Assembly (NCBI RefSeq): GCF_001187845.1 | Contig: NZ_CP012160.1 | Span: 806,001 to 870,000, forward strand | DNA from: Octadecabacter temperatus | GTDB taxonomy: Bacteria > Pseudomonadota > Alphaproteobacteria > Rhodobacterales > Rhodobacteraceae | Reading direction: 5' to 3' | DNA: 64,000 nt | Notes under the pieces: generated by a model | The model's input: the letters and a program-made list of their open reading frames with translations, nothing else | Databases searched by the model: none | Told to the model about the DNA's origin: nothing | Translations under genes and position numbers: made by a program | Part shown: positions 26,174-35,293 of the stretch, one piece after another | Layout of the letters: every line of letters begins with the position of its first letter | Numbering within the stretch: the first letter of the stretch is position 1

Positions 26174-27163
26174 TTAACTTGGCCCAGAGTTCGTCAATTC
26201 AGTCGCGATTACCCGCGCAATGGGGGCGGCTTCTGCGGCAGCCATCCCAGTCTGCAGACGATCATCATAGAGCATTTTTAGCAGCAGTTCATCGTGGGTG
26301 GTCAGCAGGCCAAATTCTTCGTCGTCGTTGAAAATACTCGGCCGCGCTTGCGGACTGTCGTTGGCGAGGCCAAGGCCCTGCGCCAATTCTTCGTGGATAC
26401 AAGACAGGCGCATCAGGTCGGGGTGCTCGCCACGGATCAGCGCAACGGCCTGTGAATATTGTGGTTTTCCGTCTTGGGAAAACGCCAAGACCAGACACAG
26501 TGTGTCGCGAGGGACGTCTAGGAATGCGCGCACGCTGGAGTCGTCAATTCCAGGGACGAGGGCACGTAGTTCGCCCTCAAATCCCAGACGGTCGTCTTCG
26601 TTCAGGATAAGCACGTGGAAATTGGGATCCGTGTCGTTCATCGACATCGGCTGGCCGGACACCCGCGCCAAACGGGACACGTAGTTGCGCACGTTTTGGC
26701 TATCCTCAAGGCGTTGGTCTTCGGGGACCGTGGCACCAAATTGCACCGTGAAGTTCACGGGCTTTTCCCAGCGGCGCAAACGGCTGATGGTTGGCTGTGC
26801 GCGCAGGCCGGTCGGTGTCATGACGAATTCGTCAAACAGCGCGATGCGCACGAAATTTCGGGCAAGCATGGTGTCGGTAAATGTCGTATCCGGCCCGCCG
26901 CCATCGGTGCGTAAAAGCCCACGGGTTCTGAGGTCGTTTTCAACGCGGCGAAAGTGGGTCGCCAGTTCGATGCTTGTGGCAGAGCGTTCATCCACCGGTC
27001 GCAGCTCAATCGGGGGCAAGGGAAGGGGTTCGGGTGTAACCGCAGGGCGTATCTCTGGCGTAACAGAGGTTTCAATACTGTCGGCAGGGTCACAGGCGGC
27101 AAGCGACAATAGGGCCAAAAGCCCTACTGCCGTCTTGAAGATGCCGCCTGTGTTTGCTGTCAA
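26174..27163 (-). CDS. DUF2927 lipoprotein
   Basis: 329 aa. The lipoprotein leader TAVGLLALLSLAAC ends in a lipobox, followed by a Pro-rich linker. The mature DUF2927 domain contains FRRVENDLRTRGLLRTDGGG and the metalloprotease-like segment SCIHEELAQGLGLANDSP, with HEExxQGLGL. The second half of the usual zinc-binding triad is not obvious. It starts with TTG at 27161-27163, directly abutting the TelA stop (TAATTG), so it is coupled to it. A periplasmic, possibly peptidase-like partner of the TelA cluster is inferred. Confidence 0.82.
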   Translation of the reverse strand: MTANTGGIFKTAVGLLALLSLAACDPADSIETSVTPEIRPAVTPEPLPLPPIELRPVDERSATSIELATHFRRVENDLRTRGLLRTDGGGPDTTFTDTMLARNFVRIALFDEFVMTPTGLRAQPTISRLRRWEKPVNFTVQFGATVPEDQRLEDSQNVRNYVSRLARVSGQPMSMNDTDPNFHVLILNEDDRLGFEGELRALVPGIDDSSVRAFLDVPRDTLCLVLAFSQDGKPQYSQAVALIRGEHPDLMRLSCIHEELAQGLGLANDSPQARPSIFNDDEEFGLLTTHDELLLKMLYDDRLQTGMAAAEAAPIARVIATELTNSGPS

Positions 27164-28366
27164 TTATTCGGATCCTGCAGCGGAACCGATGTTGTGGCCG
27201 GACGCAGTGCCGCGTGCTTTGGCTGCGGACAATGTCGCCTTGAGTTCGGCTTCCATGTTCTTCAGCTCAACTTCGGCTTCAGCGCGCTTGCGCTTGCCTT
27301 CATCAGCAATCTGCAGGCTTTCCTCAATCGTACCGATCAGGTCAGCGTTGGCCTTCTTGATAGCTTCGATGTCGAACACGCCGCGTTCCATTTCGGTGCG
27401 GATCATCTTGTTGGCAGAGCGCAGGTTTTCCGCGTTGGCTGTCAGCAATTCGTTTGTCAGATCGTTGGCTTCGCGCACGGCAACAGCAGCTTCAGCAGAG
27501 CGTTGGATCGTTACGGCCTGCGCCAACTGTGTTTCCCACAGTGGAACTGTGTTGATCAGCGTAGAGTTGATCTTGGTCACGAGGGATTTGTCGTTTTCCT
27601 GAACCAAACGGATGGACGGCAAGGACTGCATTGTCACCTGACGTGTCAGCTTAAGGTCGTGAACACGGCGTTCCAGATCATCGCGTGCTGCACGCAAATC
27701 ACGAAGTTCTTGTGCCATCATCACGCCTTTCTCTTCAGACGCTTTGGCAACTTTCGCTTCCTTAGCTGGGATGGTTTTGGAATCCATTTCAGTCAGCTTT
27801 GCTTCACCAGCCGCAATGTAGAGGCCCAGTTCATCATAAAAGCTGAGCGTTTTGTCGTACAGAACATCAAGGCTTTCGATGTCTTTCAACAGCACATGCT
27901 CGTGCTTCAAAAGATCGTCGGTGACGTTATCAATCTGGCCTTGAACAGTTTCGAACTTCGCGGCGAACTTTGCAGCAGGGGCCATACGACCCAGAAGGCG
28001 TTCCCACCAGCTGCGCTTGCGGCGCACGTCGAGTTCGGAAACGTTAAAGCCGCGAATGGTTGTCACGATCTCACGCAAGCTATCGCCAGCAGGACCAACG
28101 TCCTTGTTGCGCACGCCTTGCAGCATGGACTGGGAGATTTCCTGCAATTCAGCCTGTGCGGATGACCCGAACGAGATAATGGAATTCGTGTCTTCCATAT
28201 TCAGTTCTTTCATCCGCTTATTGATCGCGGTTGTTGTCGTCTTGTTGGCGGCTTCCAACGTGACGAGTTCGTTTTTTGGTTCCGCCAAAATCACAGCAGT
28301 GACTTTTTCGACAGATTTAAGGCTCGCTTGTGCGGCCTCCATGTTTTTTGCGACTGTGTCAGACAT
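27164..28366 (-). CDS. TelA-family (toxic anion resistance) protein
   Basis: 400 aa, highly helical and charged. The TelA/KlaB/YaaN family pattern is visible: SWWERLLGRMAPAAKFAAKFETVQGQIDNVTDDLL, then LRDLRAARDDLERRVHDLKLTRQVTMQSLPSIRLVQENDKSLVTKINSTLINTVPLWETQLAQAVTI in separate blocks, and the C-terminal coiled coil ending AAGSE. The founding members are linked to tellurite resistance and phage/colicin inhibition; the biochemical role is unknown. GGGGGA precedes the ATG. The xpaC gene lies 26 bases upstream, the same order as Bacillus xpaC-yaaN. Confidence 0.93.
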   Translation of the reverse strand: MSDTVAKNMEAAQASLKSVEKVTAVILAEPKNELVTLEAANKTTTTAINKRMKELNMEDTNSIISFGSSAQAELQEISQSMLQGVRNKDVGPAGDSLREIVTTIRGFNVSELDVRRKRSWWERLLGRMAPAAKFAAKFETVQGQIDNVTDDLLKHEHVLLKDIESLDVLYDKTLSFYDELGLYIAAGEAKLTEMDSKTIPAKEAKVAKASEEKGVMMAQELRDLRAARDDLERRVHDLKLTRQVTMQSLPSIRLVQENDKSLVTKINSTLINTVPLWETQLAQAVTIQRSAEAAVAVREANDLTNELLTANAENLRSANKMIRTEMERGVFDIEAIKKANADLIGTIEESLQIADEGKRKRAEAEVELKNMEAELKATLSAAKARGTASGHNIGSAAGSE

Positions 28367-28392
28367 ATTTGTCCCCCTATGTAGTGGCCTGT

Positions 28393-29265
28393 TTATAGGC
28401 CTTCGCGCTGCAAACGATCGCGCAGCACTTTGATTTCAATATCCATGTCGCTGCGGTCATCGAGCAACATCTTGTCTGTTCGTGCGGCGAAATTCTGCTC
28501 AAGATCGGTGAGCAGGCTTTCGAACTCAGTACGGGCACCTTCATTGCGATCACGCTTATAAAGGTCAGCAAACTTCGCTGCCGCATCCCGCGCACCCATC
28601 AAGTAAACGCCCAAGAACTTGCGCGCGCCTGTCAGGTCACGCGGGTCTTCTTCCACGGTGCGGATCATGCGACGTGCCGTTGCTTGAAACTGCGCGGTCC
28701 GGGTTTCGAGATGGCGATCGCCGATGGTGTCGATGTGGTCCTTCATAGACGCAAGATGCGCCTCGGCCTCATCCACCACTTTGGCAACGCGATCCTGTTG
28801 GAAGGTATCAATCCCCTCCATGCGTTTGTCGCGCATCGGGTCCATGCCAAAGGCCGTGATGTGCAAGCCAGCGGCGACAATGCCATAAAGAGCGGCCGCC
28901 AAAACGCTAGGATCATTGGACAAAGACGCCATTGTGATGCCGGCGCCCGTAAGGACGGATCCCAACAACTTGCGCGGTAAAACAGGCTTTCGCGCCACTT
29001 TGCGCAGATCATAGGCCGCTGCAGCCTTCAGCCCGTCACGTGTTAGCCAAGCGGCCAATGTCAGCACAGCCGCGCCGCCCAAACCAAGCAGCAAATTCAA
29101 CGCACCCTCATTCAGCGACAGGAATGCCAAAATAATGCCAGGAATAAATAGAATGTTCGCTTTGGCACCCGCCGCCGTAACGCGACGTTCATCAACAACG
29201 GCTTCGCGAATGCCACCCGTCTCAGACCCATCAGGGCTGAACTTGCCACCAAACTTCTTAGCCAT
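28393..29265 (-). CDS. XpaC-family membrane protein
   Basis: 290 aa. The N-terminal half holds four or so hydrophobic segments (ANILFIPGIILAFLSL, NLLLGLGGAAVLTLAAWL and two after residue 100). The C-terminal half is a long helical domain (QFQATARRMIRTVEEDPRDLTGARKFLGVYL then FESLLTDLEQNFAARTDKMLL). This matches XpaC, once described by 5-bromo-4-chloroindolyl phosphate hydrolysis in Bacillus; that activity is not established for homologues. It pairs with TelA as in Bacillus xpaC-yaaN. A 2-base gap after the tiny upstream ORF suggests coupling. Confidence 0.88.
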   Translation of the reverse strand: MAKKFGGKFSPDGSETGGIREAVVDERRVTAAGAKANILFIPGIILAFLSLNEGALNLLLGLGGAAVLTLAAWLTRDGLKAAAAYDLRKVARKPVLPRKLLGSVLTGAGITMASLSNDPSVLAAALYGIVAAGLHITAFGMDPMRDKRMEGIDTFQQDRVAKVVDEAEAHLASMKDHIDTIGDRHLETRTAQFQATARRMIRTVEEDPRDLTGARKFLGVYLMGARDAAAKFADLYKRDRNEGARTEFESLLTDLEQNFAARTDKMLLDDRSDMDIEIKVLRDRLQREGL

Positions 29266-29267
29266 GT

Positions 29268-29366
29268 CTACAGCCCCCCAAGCCAGCCGGTCACAACACC
29301 AAGCATCAGCAGGATGAGCAAGATATACGAAATCATTTTCACAGTATCAGGCAAGCGCGCCTCCAC
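29268..29366 (-). CDS. Tiny single-pass membrane peptide ahead of xpaC
   Basis: A frame stopping at 29268-29270, 2 bases before the xpaC ATG, encodes one long membrane helix ISYILLILLMLGVVTGWLGG. Possible starts are GTG 29366 (32 aa), GTG 29342 (24 aa) and ATG 29336 (22 aa); GTG 29366 has a GGAGG-like GTGGAGG overlap but no separate RBS. It would be the first gene of the xpaC-telA cluster. Short hydrophobic frames arise by chance, so the call depends on coupling to xpaC and on the clean helix. Confidence 0.4.
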   Translation of the reverse strand: MEARLPDTVKMISYILLILLMLGVVTGWLGGL

Positions 29367-29475
29367 GTTTCGCCAATGGCAAGGTTACAGCAAACACAAA
29401 ACACATGAAACGTCCCCAAAGACTTAGATAAAACAGTCGCAACAACCATGCACACCACAACCACAGGGGCAAGGG

Positions 29476-30333
29476 TCATCTACGGGGCGTTTTCCCCGTT
29501 GAACCTGTGGACTTCGCCTTCGCCGAGGCGTTGGTGCCGCGTTTTGGCGGTGGGCGTTTGCCCTTTGTGTTGCGCTTAACCATCGACGGTTTGGGCGTCT
29601 CGCGCAGGCCCATTTGGTCGCGCACAATGCGTTGTTTTACTTCCTCAACTGCCCCTGGCTTCAGGGTGCCAAGTTGAAACGGCCCGTATGAAATGCGCAG
29701 CAAGCGGTTCACGACCACACCCATGGCTTCCATCAGGCGGCGAATTTCGCGGTTCTTTCCTTCGCGTAACCCCATCGTCAGCCACGCGTTTGCGCCTTGT
29801 TGGCGGTCAAATTTCACCTCAACCGGCGCGTATTCGACCCCATCAACGGTAATGCCATTGCGTAGCTCATCCAGCTTGGCTTCAGACAATGACCCTTTGA
29901 TGCGCACGCGATACCGACGCAGCCAACCTGTTGCAGGCAATTCCATCGTGCGCTTCAGCTCACCATCGTTGGTCAGCAGCAACAGACCCTCAGATGCGAT
30001 ATCAAGACGTCCGACAGACATCACACGGGGCATTTCTGCCGGCATGGCGTCAAAGACGGTCTTGCGGCCTTTTTCATCGCGCTCTGTCGTCACCAAGCCC
30101 GCGGGCTTGTGATACAGCCAGATGCGCGGGGCTTCAGGTTCCGCAAGTGGTTTGTTGTCCACAACGATCCGGTCGCGCTCGGTGACGTTCAATGCGGGTG
30201 ACGTGATAACGACCCCGTTCACCTGCACGCGGCCGGCTTCGATAATGGCTTCGGCTCCGCGGCGGCTGGCGACGCCGGCACGTGCGAGAACTTTGGCGAT
30301 GCGATCGCCAGATGGTGTTGGTTTTTCAGTCAT
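29476..30333 (-). CDS. rluB: 23S rRNA pseudouridine synthase RluB-like
   Basis: 285 aa. An S4 RNA-binding domain (about 12-55: KVLARAGVASRRGAEAIIEAGRVQVNG) is followed by a RluB/E/F-type synthase domain with the catalytic Asp in GRLDIASEGLLLLTNDG and the late GLREGKNREIRRLMEAMG. The C-terminal 50 residues are Lys/Arg/Pro-rich (RNTKGKRPPPKRG and SAKAKSTGSTGK), usual for alphaproteobacterial RluB. It modifies a 23S rRNA uridine during ribosome assembly. It is 28 bases downstream of the methyltransferase gene, reading the same way. Confidence 0.92.
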   Translation of the reverse strand: MTEKPTPSGDRIAKVLARAGVASRRGAEAIIEAGRVQVNGVVITSPALNVTERDRIVVDNKPLAEPEAPRIWLYHKPAGLVTTERDEKGRKTVFDAMPAEMPRVMSVGRLDIASEGLLLLTNDGELKRTMELPATGWLRRYRVRIKGSLSEAKLDELRNGITVDGVEYAPVEVKFDRQQGANAWLTMGLREGKNREIRRLMEAMGVVVNRLLRISYGPFQLGTLKPGAVEEVKQRIVRDQMGLRETPKPSMVKRNTKGKRPPPKRGTNASAKAKSTGSTGKTPRR

Positions 30334-30360
30334 CCCTTGGCCCTAGTCCCTCAGGCGGGC

Positions 30361-31080
30361 TTAGGCAACGGGCTTTCGCCCCGAAACGGAGGTCGCGCAG
30401 CCAAAGAAATGCCGATGATATGTCACCTCAAGACCCACATCGCGCATCGCTTGGGCAAAGCCTTCGCAATTCCCGAACCGTTTGGAATAGGGGCCGACCA
30501 TGCTGAAATCTTCGGCCCCATTTAGGAATAGCTTTTCCACCAACGGAACAACGCGGTCCATGTAGAACCTGAAAAACGGACGCAGCAGCCAACCCTTGGG
30601 GTCTGACGCCTCAATCAAAGAAAACGCGCCACCGGGTTTTAAGAGCCGCGCCACTTGCTGGGCCAAAATGACGTGCTGTTCATCGTTGAACGTCTTTAAC
30701 CCGAACGTAGATACCACCACATCCGCCATCCCATCGGGCAGGGGGGTGGTGAGGGCATTGGCCTCCAAATGCGTTATCTTTTCGGCCCGTTCACTATGTA
30801 AGACCTCAAGGGCATGCACATGCATTTGGTGCGAAATGTCGATCGCGGTGATCTCGGCATCGGGGAAACGCGCCAGAACATGGGGCCAAATCTCACCGGT
30901 GCCGGCCATCAAATCGACCACCACTTTGGGGTGCGTCACTGGCAACTGGCGCACCGCCGCGCGCCGCCAACGGTTCACAAATCCAAACGAACTAACATTG
31001 CTCCACCAACGGTAATTCCCTGCACAGCGGTCAAAAAGTGCGGCAACATCGGCGGGGTCATAGGACGGATCATCACTCAT
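30361..31080 (-). CDS. Class I SAM-dependent methyltransferase, UbiE-like
   Basis: 239 aa. The Rossmann SAM site is VVDLMAGTGEIWPHVLARFPDAEITAID split over motifs I (DLMAGTGE) and II (AIDIS); motif post-I and III follow as MADVVVSTFGLKTFNDEQ and LLKPGGAFSLIEASDP. The layout resembles UbiE/COQ5 and related menaquinone/ubiquinone methyltransferases, but its own ubiE is normally elsewhere and the acceptor is unknown. The ATG at 31078-31080 has no strong RBS. It may be co-transcribed with rluB. Confidence 0.75.
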   Translation of the reverse strand: MSDDPSYDPADVAALFDRCAGNYRWWSNVSSFGFVNRWRRAAVRQLPVTHPKVVVDLMAGTGEIWPHVLARFPDAEITAIDISHQMHVHALEVLHSERAEKITHLEANALTTPLPDGMADVVVSTFGLKTFNDEQHVILAQQVARLLKPGGAFSLIEASDPKGWLLRPFFRFYMDRVVPLVEKLFLNGAEDFSMVGPYSKRFGNCEGFAQAMRDVGLEVTYHRHFFGCATSVSGRKPVA

Positions 31081-31125
31081 ACCTGCACGCTACCCCGCTC
31101 AATTCTAAAGAGAAACACCCATTTT

Positions 31126-31145
31126 CTTTGGCTCGAAAATACTCA
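31126..31145 (+). repeat. Weak copy f of the dispersed repeat
   Basis: CTTTGGCTCGAAAATACTC resembles the conserved CTTTGTCTCAAAAATATC core with a few changes, between the methyltransferase and tadA. Degenerate and less certain than copies a-e. Confidence 0.35.
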
Positions 31146-31190
31146 AATCCAACACTTGCCAAACCCACCTTCATCGGCCCATCAAAGCAC

Positions 31191-31646
31191 ATGACTTTCC
31201 GCACCCACATGGACGCCGCCTTGGATGAGGCCAAATCTGCCGCCACCCGCGGCGAAGTACCTGTGGGCGCGGTCGTGGTCTCCCCTACTGGTGAGGTCAT
31301 TGCCACTGCGGGAAACAGAACACGTGAGCTGAATGACCCGACAGCACATGCCGAAATCCTCGCGATCCGAGCGGCTTGCGAAGCGCTTGGGCAAGAACGC
31401 CTGACGGGGCATGACCTATACGTCACGCTTGAACCTTGCCCGATGTGTGCCTCGGCGATCTCAAACGCCCGCATCGCACGCCTTTATTACGGGGCTGCGG
31501 ACCCGAAATCCGGCGGCGTGGCCCAAGGCCCGCGCATCTTTGCGCAGCCCCAATGCCACCACGCCCCTGAAGTCTATGACGGGCTTTCGGCGCAAGCATC
31601 CGAAGAGCTGCTTAAGACGTTCTTTGCTGCAAAACGCCAAGGCTAG
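31191..31646 (+). CDS. tadA: tRNA adenosine(34) deaminase TadA
   Basis: 151 aa. Converts A34 to inosine in tRNA(Arg). Zinc ligands and the catalytic Glu are HAE at 53-55 ([10 protein letters not shown]) and Cys83/Cys86 in [10 protein letters not shown]; the following [15 protein letters not shown] is typical of TadA. The start at [15 protein letters not shown] is where conservation begins; the frame is open 153 bases further 5' but this would cover the divergent gene's start. gatC follows 68 bases after its stop, in the same direction. Confidence 0.95.
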   Translation: MTFRTHMDAALDEAKSAATRGEVPVGAVVVSPTGEVIATAGNRTRELNDPTAHAEILAIRAACEALGQERLTGHDLYVTLEPCPMCASAISNARIARLYYGAADPKSGGVAQGPRIFAQPQCHHAPEVYDGLSAQASEELLKTFFAAKRQG

Positions 31647-31714
31647 CGTCGCGGTGGTTGAAGCCCGCGCGCACCACGGGTAAAGCGGGACAAAGATTTG
31701 AACGGAGAAATCCC

Positions 31715-32002
31715 ATGTCCATCGACATCGAAACCGCCCGCCGCGTCGCTAAACTTGCACGGATTGCTGTGCCAGAAAACGAACTGCCAGAATTGGCCAA
31801 TGAATTCAGCGCGATACTGGGTTTTATTGAACAGTTGAACGAAGTCGATGTCGACGGCATTGAGCCAATGACATCCGTGACCCCACAGCGCCTGAAGCGC
31901 CGCGATGACGTGGTTAACGATGGTGGCCAGCAAGAGGCCGTTCTGAAAAACGCACCCGATGCCCGCGAAGGGTTTTTCGCAGTTCCGAAGGTGGTTGAAT
32001 AA
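31715..32002 (+). CDS. gatC: Asp-tRNA(Asn)/Glu-tRNA(Gln) amidotransferase subunit C
   Basis: 95 aa helical Gat[34 protein letters not shown] and the C-terminal FFAVPKVVE are the family landmarks. It clamps GatA to GatB in the GatCAB complex that makes Gln-tRNA(Gln) and/or Asn-tRNA(Asn). GGAGAAA lies just before the ATG; 57 upstream in-frame bases are excluded. It shares one base with the gatA start (TAATG). gatB is not within this window. Confidence 0.96.
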   Translation: MSIDIETARRVAKLARIAVPENELPELANEFSAILGFIEQLNEVDVDGIEPMTSVTPQRLKRRDDVVNDGGQQEAVLKNAPDAREGFFAVPKVVE

Positions 32003-33480
32003 TGTCTGAACTTTCAAAACTCAAAATCTCCGAAGCGCGCGATGCCCTGAAGAAGGGTGAGGTGACGTCCGTTGAGCTGACGCAAGCCTGCTTGTCCGAG
32101 ATCGAAAAAGCAGATGCGCTGGGCGCGTTTGTTCATAAAACGCCTGAGCTGGCGTTGGACATGGCGAAAGCTGCCGATGCGAACAAAGCTGGGGGCGATC
32201 TGAACGGAATCCCGCTTGGTATCAAAGACTTGTTCTGTACCAAAGGTGTGGCGTCACAAGCCGCATCCGGCATTCTTGAAGGTTTCAAACCTGAATATGA
32301 ATCCACCGTGACGACCCAGTTGTTCGCTGACGGCGCAGTCATGCTCGGCAAGCTGAACATGGACGAATTCGCGATGGGGTCGTCCAACGAGACATCCGTT
32401 TACGGCAATGCTGTGAACCCTTGGAAGCGCGGCAATGACGACGCGCAACTTACACCGGGTGGTTCATCCGGTGGTTCCGCATCTGCGGTTGCGGCTGACC
32501 TTTGTCTTGGCGCAACGGGGACTGATACGGGTGGTTCCATCCGCCAACCTGCTGCCTTCACGGGCATTACAGGTATCAAACCAACCTACGGGCGCGTGTC
32601 TCGTTGGGGCGTTGTGGCGTTCGCGTCCTCGCTTGATCAAGCAGGCCCGATGACAAAAGACGTGCGCGATTCCGCGATCATGTTGAAGGCGATGTCCGGT
32701 CACGACCCGAAAGACAGCACATCCGCTGACCTTGCAGTGCCGGATTTTGAGGCTGCGCTGACCGGCGACATTCGCGGCAAGACCATTGGTATTCCGAAGG
32801 AATACCGCATGGACGGTATGCCCGAAGAAATCTCCAAGCTTTGGGATGATGGCACCACGATGCTGAAAGACGCAGGCGCTGTGATCAAAGACATTTCGCT
32901 GCCGCACACGCAATACGCGCTGCCAGCTTACTACGTGATTGCCCCAGCTGAGGCGTCATCCAACCTTGCGCGCTATGATGGCGTGCGCTTTGGCCACCGT
33001 GCCAAGCTTGAGGCTGGCGATGGCATCACCGAGATGTACGAAAAGACCCGCGCCGAAGGTTTTGGTAACGAAGTGAAACGCCGCGTGATGATCGGGACAT
33101 ATGTTTTGTCTGCTGGTTTCTACGACGCCTACTACAACCGCGCCCGTAAAGTGCGTGCGTTGATCAAGCGCGACTTTGAGAACGTGTTTGCAGACGGCGT
33201 TGATGCGATCCTGACACCTGCGACCCCGTCATCGGCCTTTGAATTAGGCGCAATGAAGGATGCGGACCCAGTACAGATGTATCTGAATGACGTCTTCACA
33301 GTCACAACCAACCTTGCCGGATTGCCAGGCATCGCGGTTCCTGCGGGCCTAGATAAAAACGGGTTGCCGCTTGGTCTGCAGCTGATTGGCCGTCCATGGG
33401 AAGAAGGCGATCTGCTGAATACTGCCTACGCATTGGAGCAATCCCTGCAATTTGTAGCAAAACCGAACCGTTGGTGGTAA
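32002..33480 (+). CDS. gatA: Glutamyl/aspartyl-tRNA amidotransferase subunit A
   Basis: 492 aa amidase-signature enzyme that releases ammonia from glutamine for transamidation. The Ser-cisSer-Lys triad is seen as [10 protein letters not shown] (Lys), [15 protein letters not shown] (cis-Ser) and [15 protein letters not shown] (nucleophile Ser). The C-terminal [23 protein letters not shown] segment is also present. Full length for the family. Translationally coupled to gatC. The Excalibur lipoprotein gene follows after 59 bases and is probably separate. Confidence 0.97.
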   Translation: MSELSKLKISEARDALKKGEVTSVELTQACLSEIEKADALGAFVHKTPELALDMAKAADANKAGGDLNGIPLGIKDLFCTKGVASQAASGILEGFKPEYESTVTTQLFADGAVMLGKLNMDEFAMGSSNETSVYGNAVNPWKRGNDDAQLTPGGSSGGSASAVAADLCLGATGTDTGGSIRQPAAFTGITGIKPTYGRVSRWGVVAFASSLDQAGPMTKDVRDSAIMLKAMSGHDPKDSTSADLAVPDFEAALTGDIRGKTIGIPKEYRMDGMPEEISKLWDDGTTMLKDAGAVIKDISLPHTQYALPAYYVIAPAEASSNLARYDGVRFGHRAKLEAGDGITEMYEKTRAEGFGNEVKRRVMIGTYVLSAGFYDAYYNRARKVRALIKRDFENVFADGVDAILTPATPSSAFELGAMKDADPVQMYLNDVFTVTTNLAGLPGIAVPAGLDKNGLPLGLQLIGRPWEEGDLLNTAYALEQSLQFVAKPNRWW

Positions 33481-33539
33481 ACCGCGTCTAAACTCGACTT
33501 ATGAAGGTGATGGGGCGTTACGCCCCTGTGACTAAACGT

Positions 33540-34226
33540 ATGAAAAAGATAGCGATTATTGGCGTGAGCCTTTTGGGTTTGGCCGCATGTGGCCAGCCAG
33601 TTCCAGACAGCGGTGCAGGTGTTGGGTTCAACGATTACGCCCAGTATGAGCTTGAACGCGCCCAACGTGAGGCCGCATTGCAGGGCACAACAGCCCCGAC
33701 ATTGGCGCAAAATGGTGCAATTGTGCCACCTGCGCCGGCTGTTTCGACAACGGAACTGGCCGAGGCAGGCATTGTTCCGGTTGAAGCAGATGGAACAGTC
33801 GCTGAGACGCAAACGGCCCTCGCATCGAACCCAGATATTTCTGACGAGCAAGACTTTTCAGCGGTGTCCAGTCGCGAAAGCATCGAAAGTGATGCGGAAC
33901 GCCGTGAACGGCAAGCCGCAGCCTATCAGTTGATCGAGGCCACAGCGCTTCCGGATCGTTCCGGAAGTACGGGCCCGAATATCATTCAATACGCGTTGCA
34001 AGCGCCCAATGATCGCGGCGAGCCTGTGTTTGATCGTTCAAGCATTTCTGGCGAAGGCCGCTTCCAGCGCAACTGCGCCAAGTACCGCACGCCAGATGAC
34101 GCCCAGCGCGATTTCATCAGCCGTGGTGGTCCACAGCGCGACCGCCTTGGCATTGACCCAGATGGCGACGGTTTTGCCTGTGGATGGGATCCACAAGCGT
34201 TCCGCGCATTTGCCGCTGGCAACTAA
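33540..34226 (+). CDS. Lipoprotein with Excalibur calcium-binding domain
   Basis: 228 aa. The leader MKKIAIIGVSLLGLAAC is a clean lipobox; the ATG at 33540 is preferred to the in-frame start 39 bases upstream because the signal begins here. A long low-complexity acidic/Ala-rich region follows. The C-terminus, NCAKYRTPDDAQRDFI then DPDGDGFACGWDP, is the Excalibur module with its DPDGDGxACG calcium loop and paired Cys. It should be envelope-anchored. Its stop is 3 bases before the probable TTG start of the amidase. Confidence 0.88.
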   Translation: MKKIAIIGVSLLGLAACGQPVPDSGAGVGFNDYAQYELERAQREAALQGTTAPTLAQNGAIVPPAPAVSTTELAEAGIVPVEADGTVAETQTALASNPDISDEQDFSAVSSRESIESDAERRERQAAAYQLIEATALPDRSGSTGPNIIQYALQAPNDRGEPVFDRSSISGEGRFQRNCAKYRTPDDAQRDFISRGGPQRDRLGIDPDGDGFACGWDPQAFRAFAAGN

Positions 34227-34228
34227 CG

Positions 34229-34906
34229 TTGAGCCTTTCACCAAACTTTGGTGAGCGGCGCGATGGGGCGACCCCAGATATTATCGTTTTGCACTACACC
34301 GCGATGCCAGATTGGTGCGCGGCACGCGATTGGTTGTGCAACCCCGAAGCTGAGGTATCCGCGCATTATATCATTTCCGAACAAGGGGATGTGGTGCAAA
34401 TGGTGGCTGAAGATCAACGCGCATGGCACGCAGGTGCGGGGTCTTGGGGGGATATAACAGACGTCAATTCGCGATCTATCGGGATTGAGCTGAACAACAC
34501 CGGAAGCGCGCCATTTGCGGCTCCGTTGATGGGCGCATTGGAACGGTTGTTGCCCGAAATCATGGACCGTTGGGCGATCCAACCTGAACGGGTGATCGCG
34601 CATTCCGACCTCGCGCCGGGGCGCAAGATTGACCCAGGCGCAAAGTTTGATTGGTCGCGTTTGGTGCGGGCTGGCCTCGCAATCTCAGCGTCCCCGAAAG
34701 CGGCGATTGATTTGAACGAGAACGTCTTTGCACGCGATCTGGCGGCTGTGGGTTACGGGACAGGGGCAGATATGGATGTGCTGCTGTCTGCCTTCCGTCT
34801 GCGTCACAGACAGGGCCATAGCGGGCCGCTAGACGGCTGGGATTGTGCCATCGCTGCTGATCTGGCGGCAAGGTTCCCTATTGCCAAGCACGGCCTCACT
34901 TCCTAG
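34229..34906 (+). CDS. N-acetylmuramoyl-L-alanine amidase, AmpD-like
   Basis: 225 aa Amidase_2 domain. Zinc ligands are the His of IIVLHYTAM, the His of VIAHSDLAPG and the Asp in KIDPG; the middle VSAHYIISEQGDVVQMVAEDQRAWHAG is also characteristic. The C-terminal 70 residues (LDLNENVFARDL-like and AFRLRHRQG) look like a PG-binding/helical add-on. The TTG at 34229 puts the start 2 bases after the preceding stop; an ATG at 34184 would overlap that gene by 43 bases. It has no signal, so cytosolic recycling of anhydro-muropeptides, as in AmpD, is the likely job. Confidence 0.85.
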   Translation: MSLSPNFGERRDGATPDIIVLHYTAMPDWCAARDWLCNPEAEVSAHYIISEQGDVVQMVAEDQRAWHAGAGSWGDITDVNSRSIGIELNNTGSAPFAAPLMGALERLLPEIMDRWAIQPERVIAHSDLAPGRKIDPGAKFDWSRLVRAGLAISASPKAAIDLNENVFARDLAAVGYGTGADMDVLLSAFRLRHRQGHSGPLDGWDCAIAADLAARFPIAKHGLTS

Positions 34907-34915
34907 GACATTCCC

Positions 34916-35293
34916 ACGCGGAGGATTGGATGGCCGAGGCAAGGGTTCGCCCCTGTCTAGGAAAGTCCGGACTCCATCAAGGCATGATGCTGGGTAACGC
35001 CCAGGCAGGGCAACCTGACGGACAGCGCCACAGAGAACAGACCGCCTTCTATAAGAAGGTAAGGGTGAAACGGTGGAGTAAGAGCCCACCGCGGCGATGG
35101 CAACATCGCTGGCATGGCAAGCCCCATCAGGAGCAATGCCAAATAGGGGCCGCGTGTGGGTAACCACAGGATCGTCTTGATCCGAGCAGGTCCGGGTTGG
35201 CAGCTAGAAGGTGTTTGGTAACAAACGCCTTAGATGAATGGTCATCGAACCGCTTCGGCGGGGAACAAAATCCGGCTTATAGATCCTCCGCGT
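34916..35293 (+). ncRNA. rnpB: RNase P RNA (type A)
   Basis: The RNA subunit of RNase P, which trims the 5' ends of tRNA precursors. The outer helix P1 is formed by ACGCGGAGGAT (34916-34926) and ATCCTCCGCGT (35283-35293), an exact complement. Between them lie the conserved core boxes: AGGAAAGTCCGGACTCC, the AGGGTGAAACGG-type segment near 35065, GAGCAATGCCAAATAGGG near 35132, and ACAAAATCCGGCTTATAGA before the 3' arm. The size is normal for alphaproteobacteria. Confidence 0.95.

Noticed and set aside
27194..28165. Plus-strand open frame of 323 codons opposite telA
   Set aside because: Composition and lack of domains mark it as the mirror of the TelA frame; telA has a strong RBS and family motifs.
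33501..33539. Upstream extension of the Excalibur lipoprotein
   Set aside because: The lipobox leader begins at the ATG 33540; the 13 extra residues would spoil the signal peptide.
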